Positions 22,230 through 32,914 of a stretch of DNA of 64,000 bases are shown here, piece after piece. Origin of the DNA: Cnuibacter physcomitrellae (GTDB taxonomy: Bacteria > Actinomycetota > Actinomycetes > Actinomycetales > Microbacteriaceae); assembly GCF_014640535.1 (NCBI RefSeq), contig NZ_BMHD01000001.1, forward strand, positions 436,214 through 500,213. Reading direction: 5' to 3'. Each line of letters begins with the position of its first letter. The first letter of the stretch is position 1. Below the pieces are notes generated by a model. It ran no database searches, was not told the origin of the DNA, and saw only the letters and a list, made by a program, of their open reading frames with translations. The position numbers were made by a program, and so were the translations under genes.

Positions 22230-22907
22230 TCACGCGTCGGCGGGGAGGGCGGTGAGGGTGGCGAATGCGGGGACCGCATCCGCGGCGAGGGCGGCGACCA
22301 GGCGGGTGTGGCCGTCGAGGACGAGGTAGGTCGCGATGCCCGGCAGATGCCACACCAGCACGGGCGGGAGCCGGTGGTCGCGGATGAGGCTGCGATGGGC
22401 GAGCACCGCCGCGGAGTGCCTGCCGGGCCAGCGACGGAGGGGGACGATCGCCGGACGCAGCGACTCCCCGTGCACGAACCTGCCCTCCGGCGTGGGCACG
22501 AGAGCGGCGCGCAGCGCGGCCGGCCGCTCGTGAGCCGGACGCCATCCGAGCAGGGGCAGCGGCCCCATCCGCAGCCGCCACCGGCCGGGTGCGAGCGGAG
22601 ACGGGCCGGCGATCGTGAGCTGGTCGCGCAGCCAGTACATCCAGGCGTCCTCGGCGAGGAGCGAACGTGCGAGCGTCGAGGACACCGGAGCGACGACGTC
22701 GAGCGGGTCCTGCTGGTCGACGATGTGCGCCCGCATGCCGTGTCCGTCATCCGACTCGTCGACGGGGAACTCGGCGTCGTCGACGAGCTCGACGCGCGGT
22801 GCGCCGTCGGCGAGCAGCGTGTACGTCGAGCCACGACGGGCAAGCCGCAGCCCCGCCGTGTCGTCTGCGACATCGGCGGTGACGTCGATCGTGATCTCTG
22901 GATGCAT
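22230..22907 (-). CDS. Hypothetical protein with a ParB-like DGHTRL motif
   Basis: A 225-residue protein that I do not recognise as a named family. The N-terminal half is acidic and beta-rich in look, and there is no signal peptide or membrane segment. Near the C-terminus the stretch YLVLDGHTRLVAALAADAV resembles the ParB/Srx fold, where DGxHRL-type residues bind nucleotide; the preceding LPPVLVWHLPG could be the strand before it. It lies between the amidohydrolase and the epimerase genes with short gaps. Codon use is like its neighbours, so it is probably a real gene. Confidence 0.7.
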   Translation of the reverse strand: MHPEITIDVTADVADDTAGLRLARRGSTYTLLADGAPRVELVDDAEFPVDESDDGHGMRAHIVDQQDPLDVVAPVSSTLARSLLAEDAWMYWLRDQLTIAGPSPLAPGRWRLRMGPLPLLGWRPAHERPAALRAALVPTPEGRFVHGESLRPAIVPLRRWPGRHSAAVLAHRSLIRDHRLPPVLVWHLPGIATYLVLDGHTRLVAALAADAVPAFATLTALPADA

Positions 22908-22974
22908 GGCGTGCGGAGCTGACGAAAGCTCGCCTCATCCTAGAGCGATGAGCCCCCGAGAGGAAGCGCCCCGC

Positions 22975-23937
22975 TCACCTGCCCGTCGCGGCGACGATCG
23001 CGCGGATCGCCGGCTCGTGCTCGCGGTAGAGGAAGGCGTAGCCCGCCTGCTCGAGGCGCTCGGGGGCGACCCATCGGCTCTTCAGAACGAGCTCGGTCTC
23101 GGTGCGGAGCACGGCGGTGCCGAGCTCGAGCATCCAGCGGAAGGCGGGGAGGCCCAACGGTCTGCCGACGGCGCGACGGACGGTGCGCATCAGCGTGCGG
23201 TTGTCGGTGGCGCCGGGTGCGACGACGTTGACGGGGCCGTCGAGCTCCGGGTGCTCGCGGAGGAAGTGCACGATCGCCACCACGTCGTCGAGGTGGACCC
23301 AGCTGAAGCGCTGCCGTCCGCCGCGCGCGCGGAACCGGTGGTACGTGCCCGCCGCGAGGCGCGCCTTCGTCGCGGGCCAGCGCCCGTCGAGCTGCGGACC
23401 GCCGAGGCCCCAGCGCGCGAGCGCGAGGAGAGGGCGGAGCGCGCTGCCGTCGCCGAGGACGATCGCCATCCGCAGCGCGACGCGTCGCGTGCCGGGGAGG
23501 TTACGGTCGAAGAACGCCTCCTCCCACGATGTCGCGACGTTCACCGAGAAGCCCTCCCCGATCTCCCCCGTCGACTCGGTCATCGGGCGGTCCTCTGCGT
23601 GACGGTAGATGGTGGCCGTCGAGGCGTTGAGCCAGAGGGGCGGCGGATGCTCGGACCCCGCGATCGCGTCGGCCAGCTCGCGCGTCGTGTCGAGGCGGGA
23701 GCGGAAGATCTCGCGCCGGTTCGCGGCGTCGTAGCGGCAGTTCACGCTCTTGCCTGCGAGGTTGACGACGAGGTCGGCGCCGTCGACCGCTCGACGGATC
23801 CCCGCGGCGTCACCCCAGCGGACGTCAGCTCCCCCGCGGCCGATCGTCGTGATCGTCGCCCCACGGCCTTCGAACGACTCCCTCAGCGCGGCGCCGATGA
23901 AGCCCGACGCCCCTGCCAGCACGACGCGATCCGTCAC
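22975..23937 (-). CDS. TIGR01777-family NAD-dependent epimerase/dehydratase (YfcH-like)
   Basis: The 320-residue product has an N-terminal Rossmann motif GASGFIGAAL, LVVNLAGKSV, and the family-typical W-N-A-S-T-A-T-I-Y pattern (LWLNASTATIYRHA). A C-terminal DUF1731 region follows (ELVLKSRWVAPERLEQAGYAF). The usual YxxxK catalytic pair is not evident, as is common in this family. The GTG start overlaps the stop of the DUF4166 gene (GTGA), so the frame's long upstream extension is not part of the gene. The substrate is unknown. Confidence 0.85.
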   Translation of the reverse strand: MTDRVVLAGASGFIGAALRESFEGRGATITTIGRGGADVRWGDAAGIRRAVDGADLVVNLAGKSVNCRYDAANRREIFRSRLDTTRELADAIAGSEHPPPLWLNASTATIYRHAEDRPMTESTGEIGEGFSVNVATSWEEAFFDRNLPGTRRVALRMAIVLGDGSALRPLLALARWGLGGPQLDGRWPATKARLAAGTYHRFRARGGRQRFSWVHLDDVVAIVHFLREHPELDGPVNVVAPGATDNRTLMRTVRRAVGRPLGLPAFRWMLELGTAVLRTETELVLKSRWVAPERLEQAGYAFLYREHEPAIRAIVAATGR

Positions 23938-24605
23938 CCGACGTCCTCTCCCCCGACGATCCTGTACTCGAACGTACCCCGGTACTCGTAGAGCGTCCCG
24001 ATCAGGGGTGCGTCGAGCACGAGGTCGACGCGCTGCCTCCCCTCGGAGTCGACGAAGCGCTCGACGAGCGCGAGCCGCGGTGACCATCGGCGGGGCAGAG
24101 GGATGAGGAGAGGGCCGAGGCGGACGAGCATCCGGGTCGAGGTGAGGTGGAGGGCACCGCCCTCCACCCGGGCCTCGAGCTCGGCGCGGAACCTGCGGTG
24201 GACGCCGATGTCGTCGACGAGCCGCCCCTCGACCAGGTGGACCTCGTCGACCATCGTGCGTCGACCCGACAGGAACCCGAACTCGCGCCGAGCGCGCCGA
24301 CCCCACGGTCCCTCGTCGTTGCGGATGCGGAACGGCACGTCGCGCTGGTACGCGGGGAAGAGCACCTGCTCGCGAGCCAGGATCGCCAGCGCGGGCCGGA
24401 GCCACCGCCGACGGGCGCCGGCGACCTCGTAGGTCCCGCGCCCGACGCCGCGGTGACCCGGCGGGATGGCGTCCACGTAGTCGCGCAGCCGTGGATGCAG
24501 GGCGGCCAGCGCCTCCGGCCCCAGCGCCGCCCCGTACGGGGAGAGCGGATGCTCGGGACCGTGCGTCGTCCCCTCGCGATGGTACGGCCCGTCGGGCGTC
24601 GGCAC
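23934..24605 (-). CDS. DUF4166 domain-containing protein
   Basis: The 223-residue product matches the pattern of DUF4166 proteins: an N-terminal LHPRLRDYVDAIPPGHRGVGRGTYEVAG segment and a C-terminal beta-rich part ending in LIGTLYEYRGTFEYR. Such proteins often sit next to, or are fused with, epimerase/dehydrogenase proteins like the following gene, to which it is coupled by a GTGA overlap. No function is established. It begins 9 nt after the DUF885 gene, so all three may be co-transcribed. Confidence 0.8.
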   Translation of the reverse strand: MPTPDGPYHREGTTHGPEHPLSPYGAALGPEALAALHPRLRDYVDAIPPGHRGVGRGTYEVAGARRRWLRPALAILAREQVLFPAYQRDVPFRIRNDEGPWGRRARREFGFLSGRRTMVDEVHLVEGRLVDDIGVHRRFRAELEARVEGGALHLTSTRMLVRLGPLLIPLPRRWSPRLALVERFVDSEGRQRVDLVLDAPLIGTLYEYRGTFEYRIVGGEDVG

Positions 24606-24614
24606 GGCGGACCG

Positions 24615-26315
24615 CTAGGCGAGGAGGGTGGTGCGGAGGGTGTCGAGGCCGACGCCGCCGAGGTCGAGGGCGCGGCGGTGGAAGTCCTTCAGCGAGAACG
24701 AGGCGCCCTCGCGGGCGCGGGCGGCGTCGCGCACCTCCTCCCAGATGCGCTGGCCGACCTTGTACGACGGGGCCTGGCCGGGCCAGCCGAGGTAGCGGTT
24801 CACCTCGAAGCGGATGAACGAGTCGTCCATGTTCACGTTCCGGCGCATCACGTCGAGGGCGTACTCGGCGTCCCAGACCCCGGATCCGTCGAGGCGCGGC
24901 TTGCCCAGGTGCACGCCGATGTCGAGCACCACGCGCACCGCGCGCATCCGCTGCCCGTCGAGCATGCCGAGGCGGTCGGCGGGATCGTCGAGGTAGCCCA
25001 GCTCCTCCATGAGGCGCTCGGCGTACAGCGCCCAGCCCTCGGCGTGACCGCTCGTGCCGGCCAGCTGGCGACGCCAGGTGTTCAGGCGGGAGCGGTTGTA
25101 GACCGCCTGCCCGATCTGCAGGTGATGCCCGGGGACACCCTCGTGGTAGACGGTCGTGAGCTCGCGCCAGGTGTCGAACTCGGTGACACCCTCGGGCACC
25201 GACCACCACATCCGGCCCGGACGCGAGAAGTCGTCGGTGGGGCCGGTGTAGTAGATGCCGCCCTCGGTGGTGGGGGCGATCATGCACTCGAGAGCGCGGA
25301 TGGGCTCGGGGATGTCGAAGTGAGTGGCGCCGAGCTCGGCCACGGCGCGGTCGCTGGTCTCCTGCATCCAGCGCTGGAGGGCGTCGGTGCCGTGCAGCTT
25401 GCGGCTCGCGTCGCCGTCGAGGAAGGCGATCGCCTCCTGCACGGAGGCGTCGGGGACGATCTCCTGCGCGATCGACTCCTGCTCCGCGGTCATGCGGGCG
25501 AGCTCGGCCACGCCCCACTCGTACGTCTCGTCGAGGTCGATCACGGCGCCGAGGAAGCGGCGCGACTGCAGGGCGTAGATCTCGCGACCCACCGCATCCT
25601 CGCGGGTGGCGACGGGGGCGAGCTCGTTCTCGAGGAACTGCTCGAGGCGCGAGTACGCCTCGGCGGCGGTGTCGGCGCCGCGCTCGAGGTCAGTTCGGAG
25701 GCTCTGCGGGAGCTCGCCCGCGGCACCCGCGTCTGCGGTGAAGGAGTGGAAGAAGCCGTCGCGGCCGGAGTACTTGCGCGCCTGCTCGAGCACCTCGAGC
25801 ACCTGGCGACGGGCGGGCGTGACGCCTTCGCGCATGCCCTTGCGCAGCGTGACGATGTAGCCCGCGATCGCGTCGTCGACCGCGGCGAGCCGCTTCGCGA
25901 TGGTCGACCAGTCGTCGGCCGTGGCGGTGGGCATGAGGTCGAACGACTCGCGGATCTCCTGCGACGGCGAGTTGATGACGTTGAGGTCGCGCAGGTGCAG
26001 GCCCGCCTCCGACCCCTCGAGGGTGAGACGCAGCTCGCTCGACAGGTCGGTCTTCGTGACCTCGTCGACGTCGTCGGCGGGCGCCGTGGCGTCGAGCGCG
26101 GCGAGCGTGCGCTTCACCGCGGCCATGTACCGCTCGTGCCCCTCGGGCGAGTAGTCGCCGAGGCGGTGGTTGACCTCGGTGCGGCCGATGTAGGTGCCGT
26201 ACTCGGGCAGCAGGTCGACCACGGTGTCGACCCAGTCCTCGGCGATGCGATCGATCGGCGTGCTCTGCCGTTCGGGTGCGCCGTCGGATGCGCCGGGTAC
26301 AGTCGTGTCGCTCAT
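24615..26315 (-). CDS. DUF885 family protein (probable zinc carboxypeptidase-like)
   Basis: A 566-residue cytosolic protein of the DUF885 family. The motif TVYHEGVPGHHLQ (HExxxGHH-like) near residue 390 and the downstream SGHAEGWALYAERL segment are the family's putative metal site. By fold these are usually regarded as metallopeptidase-like; the substrate is unknown. The ATG is preceded at 6 nt by TAGGGT (leaderless geometry), and GGAGG directly touches the ATG, too close to act as a normal ribosome binding site. It is divergent from imuA' across a 70-bp region. Confidence 0.9.
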   Translation of the reverse strand: MSDTTVPGASDGAPERQSTPIDRIAEDWVDTVVDLLPEYGTYIGRTEVNHRLGDYSPEGHERYMAAVKRTLAALDATAPADDVDEVTKTDLSSELRLTLEGSEAGLHLRDLNVINSPSQEIRESFDLMPTATADDWSTIAKRLAAVDDAIAGYIVTLRKGMREGVTPARRQVLEVLEQARKYSGRDGFFHSFTADAGAAGELPQSLRTDLERGADTAAEAYSRLEQFLENELAPVATREDAVGREIYALQSRRFLGAVIDLDETYEWGVAELARMTAEQESIAQEIVPDASVQEAIAFLDGDASRKLHGTDALQRWMQETSDRAVAELGATHFDIPEPIRALECMIAPTTEGGIYYTGPTDDFSRPGRMWWSVPEGVTEFDTWRELTTVYHEGVPGHHLQIGQAVYNRSRLNTWRRQLAGTSGHAEGWALYAERLMEELGYLDDPADRLGMLDGQRMRAVRVVLDIGVHLGKPRLDGSGVWDAEYALDVMRRNVNMDDSFIRFEVNRYLGWPGQAPSYKVGQRIWEEVRDAARAREGASFSLKDFHRRALDLGGVGLDTLRTTLLA

Positions 26316-26321
26316 CCTCCG

Positions 26322-26327
26322 ACCCTA
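26322..26327 (-). promoter_or_regulatory. -10-like box of the DUF885 gene, leaderless geometry
   Basis: TAGGGT on the minus strand, 6 nt before the ATG, about 50 bp from the LexA-type box on the opposite side. Confidence 0.5.
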
Positions 26328-26377
26328 TACGCGGGGTCCGACGGCGGTGGAGAGGTCTTCGGACCGGGTTGCTTAGT

Positions 26378-26393
26378 TCGAACATGTGTTCGA
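26378..26393. promoter_or_regulatory. LexA (SOS) operator of the mutasome operon
   Basis: TCGAACATGTGTTCGA is a perfect match to the actinobacterial SOS box TCGAAC-N4-GTTCGA, and the palindrome extends one base on each side (26377-26394). It covers the predicted start codon of imuA' (GTG at 26386). Binding of LexA here would block transcription initiation directly. It is the only such box I found in the window. Confidence 0.9.
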
Positions 26394-27270
26394 AACTGAA
26401 GGGGTGAACCAGGCCGCCTCCGTGATCTCGTCGCCCTCCGTGGGCGAGGAGATCCGTGCGCTGCAGTCGCGCATCCGCCAGATGCAGGACACCAAGCTCG
26501 ACACCCGGGCCGTGCGCACGCACCCTGCGCTGGAGGGGCTGCTCCCCACGGGAGCGATCCGGGCGGGCGCGGCGTACTCGGTCGAGCGGTCGTCGGCGCT
26601 CGTGATGGCGCTGATGGCGGGGCCGTCGGCCGACGGCGTGTGGTGCGGGGTCGTCGGGCTGCCCGACTTCGGGCTGGAGGCGGCGGCTCGGTTCGGGATC
26701 GACCTGGAGCGACTCGTGCTGGTCCCGCATCCGGGCGACGAGTGGCTCACCGCCACGGCGGCGCTGGCGGATGCGGTGGGCGTGGTGGTCACCGCGCTCC
26801 CCCGCCGGGTGCCCGACTCGGCGGTGGCCCGGCTGCAGGCGCGCATCCGGCAGCGCGACGCGACGCTCATCGTGCTGGGCGACTGGCCGCAGAGCGAGGC
26901 GACGCTGCGCATCGAGGGCAGCGTCTGGGAGGGGATCGGTCAGGGCCACGGCTACCTCACCGGGCGGCGGGCGCGGGTCGCGGTGACGACGCGGGGCGAG
27001 TTCCGCACCCGGCGTGCCGAGCTGTGGCTGCCCGACCGCGACGAGCTCTTCCGCCCGGTGGAGGAGGTGCCGCGCGTCGGCGGTGCGGGTGCGGGTGCTC
27101 CCGCGGTGCGGCCGGTGTCGGTGGCGGTGGGGCCAGCGGGGCCGGGGACTCCTGCGGTGCGACTCGTCCCGCCGATGAATGCTGCACCGGAGCCCGTCGA
27201 ACCGGAGCCCGAGGGCGAGCGGGAGCGGGCGATCGTGCGGTCGGCGCCGCAGCTGGAGGCCGTGGGATGA
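26386..27270 (+). CDS. imuA': ImuA'-like protein of the SOS mutasome
   Basis: A 294-residue protein in the position of the actinobacterial imuA' accessory gene, which helps recruit the mutagenic ImuB/DnaE2 polymerase. The N-terminal helix EEIRALQSRIRQMQDTKLD precedes a RecA-like core without an obvious Walker A motif. The C-terminus is Pro/Ala/Gly-rich, probably flexible. The start is uncertain: GTG 26386 lies inside the SOS box and would be leaderless (TAGTTC ends 6 nt before it), while GTG 26404 and GTG 26422 have no well-spaced Shine-Dalgarno. It overlaps imuB by 4 nt. Confidence 0.8.
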   Translation: MFETEGVNQAASVISSPSVGEEIRALQSRIRQMQDTKLDTRAVRTHPALEGLLPTGAIRAGAAYSVERSSALVMALMAGPSADGVWCGVVGLPDFGLEAAARFGIDLERLVLVPHPGDEWLTATAALADAVGVVVTALPRRVPDSAVARLQARIRQRDATLIVLGDWPQSEATLRIEGSVWEGIGQGHGYLTGRRARVAVTTRGEFRTRRAELWLPDRDELFRPVEEVPRVGGAGAGAPAVRPVSVAVGPAGPGTPAVRLVPPMNAAPEPVEPEPEGERERAIVRSAPQLEAVG

Positions 27271-28958
27271 GCGGCGGACGACGCGCCTCCGCCGCGGCCC
27301 CGGGTGTGGCGGTGCCGATGCGGACGATGGTGGTGTGGTGCCCGGACTGGCCCGTCACGGCGATGGCGGCCGTCGCGGGTGTCGACCCCGCGCATCCGAT
27401 CGCCGTCATCGAGAAGGATCTGGTGCACGCCTGCTCCGCCACCGCCCGCGCCGAGGGCGTGCGGCGGGGACTGCGCGTACGCGAGGCGCAGGCGCGCTGC
27501 CCGCAGCTGGTGGTGCTGGAGCTGGATCAGGTTCGGGTCGATCGGGCGTTCGAGCCGCTGATCGCGGCGCTCGAGGACCTGAGCCCCGGGGTGCAGGTGG
27601 TGCGTTCGGGGGTGTGCGCGCTGCGCTCGCGCGGGCCGGCGCGCTACTACGGCTCCGAGCGGCGAGCCGCGGCCGCCTTCCTCGAGCGGCTCGCGATGCT
27701 GGGGGCTCCGGATGCGCGGGTCGGGGTGTCCGACGGGCTCTTCGCCGCCGACATCGCCGCGAGACTGCCTCTCCCCGGGGACGACCGCATCCGGGTGGTG
27801 CCGGCGGGTGAGGCGGGTGCGTTCCTCGCCGGACTGCCCGTGCAGTTCACCGGAGACGACGAGCTCGTCGGCCTGCTCGTGCGCCTCGGCGTGCGCACGC
27901 TGGGCGATTTCGCCGCGATCCCGGCGGAGGACGTCCGGGCCCGCTTCGGCGAGGTCGGCGCCCGGGCGCACCTGAGGGCCAGCGGCAGCGAGGGCACGGC
28001 CGTGGTGCCGCGCGTGCCGCCCGAGCTGCGCGAGGTGGTCTCCGAGTTCGAGCCGCCGCTCGACCGCGTCGACCAGATCACGTTCGGCATCCGCGCCGCG
28101 AGCGACCGCTTCGTCGACGACCTGCGCGAGGCGCGGTTGGTGTGCACGGCCGTGCGCATCGAGCTCACCGCCGAGACGGGGCGGATGCGCGAGCGGGTCT
28201 GGCTGCATCCGCGCTGGTTCACGGCGAGCGACGTGGTCGACCGGGTGCGCTGGCAGCTGCAGGGCGGCGGCACGATCGACGACGGCCTGGAGGCGCCCGT
28301 GGCCCGGGTGCGGATCGCGGCCGAGGCGGTCGACGCGAGCATCCACCACGAGACGGGCCTGTGGGGCACCGGATCCGACGAGCGCGTCCACCACGCCCTG
28401 TCGCGTGTGCAGAGCATGGTCGGCCACGAGGGTGTGCTCACCGCGGTGATCGGCGGCGGGAGGGGGCTCGCCGAGCGGCAGCGGCTGACGCCCTGGGGTG
28501 ACCGTCCGGATGCGATGGGCGGCGTGCAGGTGGGTCGGAGTGCTGCGGCGAGCGGCGCGGGTGAGCGGACGCCGCAGCTCCTTCCCGCGCGGCCCACGGG
28601 CGCGACGGCGGGTGCCGAGCGGACGCCGCCGTGGCCGGGGAGCCTCCCGCCGCCCGTACCCACCACCGTGTTCGCGCAGCTGATGCCGGTGCTCGTCGAG
28701 GATGCGGCGGGCGACACCGTCGACGTGACGGATCGCGGGGAGGCGACCGCGCATCCGGCGCTCTTCTCCCCCGGCACGGCGCGGTCCGAGCTGCGGCCGG
28801 TCGCGGCCTGGGCGGGGCCGTGGCCGGTGAGCGAGCGCTGGTGGGACGCCGAGGGCCGACGCAGCTACGCACGCTTCCAGGTGGTCGACGCCGACGGCGA
28901 CGCGTGGCTGCTGCGCGTGGAGCAGGGCCGCTGGAGCGCGGAGGCGCGCTATGACTGA
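27267..28958 (+). CDS. imuB: Y-family DNA polymerase-like protein ImuB
   Basis: A 563-residue Y-family-like hub protein that in mycobacteria links DnaE2 to the beta clamp. The palm and little-finger regions are recognisable, but the catalytic acidic residues are missing: the first motif reads VVWCPDWPVTAM, and the usual SxDE motif is replaced near QVVRSGVCALRSRG. It is therefore predicted to be polymerase-inactive, as ImuB is. The ATG overlaps the imuA' stop and is preceded by GGAGG with a 7-nt spacer. A low-complexity Pro/Ala linker lies near residues 415-455. Confidence 0.9.
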   Translation: MSGGRRASAAAPGVAVPMRTMVVWCPDWPVTAMAAVAGVDPAHPIAVIEKDLVHACSATARAEGVRRGLRVREAQARCPQLVVLELDQVRVDRAFEPLIAALEDLSPGVQVVRSGVCALRSRGPARYYGSERRAAAAFLERLAMLGAPDARVGVSDGLFAADIAARLPLPGDDRIRVVPAGEAGAFLAGLPVQFTGDDELVGLLVRLGVRTLGDFAAIPAEDVRARFGEVGARAHLRASGSEGTAVVPRVPPELREVVSEFEPPLDRVDQITFGIRAASDRFVDDLREARLVCTAVRIELTAETGRMRERVWLHPRWFTASDVVDRVRWQLQGGGTIDDGLEAPVARVRIAAEAVDASIHHETGLWGTGSDERVHHALSRVQSMVGHEGVLTAVIGGGRGLAERQRLTPWGDRPDAMGGVQVGRSAAASGAGERTPQLLPARPTGATAGAERTPPWPGSLPPPVPTTVFAQLMPVLVEDAAGDTVDVTDRGEATAHPALFSPGTARSELRPVAAWAGPWPVSERWWDAEGRRSYARFQVVDADGDAWLLRVEQGRWSAEARYD

Positions 28959-29024
28959 CCCGCGCTGCCGCGCATCCGTTCTACGACGGATCGACCCCAC
29001 CGCATCCGGCGCGGGGGTCGGCTG

Positions 29025-32462
<3,438 letters not shown>

Positions 32463-32491
32463 TCCCGCCCCGCGCGGTGGCGGCGGCTCCA

Positions 32492-32560
32492 CTTCGACAC
32501 CGTTTCAGTCCACGTCCGCCCGTATTCGCCGGGCTCGCCCTGTTTCGGTGTCGAAGCGAC
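32492..32560. repeat. Inverted repeat at the dnaE2/polA junction, related to the pgl/rbpA element
   Basis: CTTCGACACCG (32492-32502) faces CGGTGTCGAAGCGAC (32546-32560), giving an 11-bp perfect inverted repeat with a 43-bp spacer. The right arm is the same 15-mer as at 805-819 and the identity runs for 17 bases. It belongs to the 452-bp gene-free gap 32463-32914. Confidence 0.8.
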
Positions 32561-32668
32561 GACGCAGACGCCCGGACGCCGTCCGTCATCACGAGATACG
32601 CCCAACCTCCCCCGTATAGCGAGGCGCTTGCCCGTATTCCGTGACGAGCGTCGCCCGAGGACACCGCG

Positions 32669-32912
32669 GCGCCTCACGCAGCGCGGGAAGGGGCGGCGTG
32701 ACGGCACTTCCCGCCCGGGGGCGGCGCAACTCGAGCCGGGCGGCAGATCGCACCGGCGCCGCAGGGGCGGCGGCGCCCAACCGGCACCGGGCAGCGCCTC
32801 GCGCAGCGCGGGAAGTGGCGGCGTGACGGCGCTTCCCGCGCCCGAGGGCGGCGCAACTCGAGCCGGGCGGCAGATCGCGCGGGCGCCGCAGGGGCGGCGG
32901 CGCCCAAGACGA
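32669..32912. repeat. Two-copy 125-bp tandem repeat downstream of polA
   Basis: GCGCCTC at 32669 and 32794 opens two units of 125 bp that share long blocks such as GGCGCAACTCGAGCCGGGCG and GCCGCAGGGGCGGCGGCGCCC. Each unit contains a GCGGGAAG / CTTCCCGC inverted repeat (32683/32707 and 32808/32832). The second copy ends about 3 bp before the polA stop. No open frame here looks coding. Confidence 0.85.
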
Positions 32913-32914
32913 AC

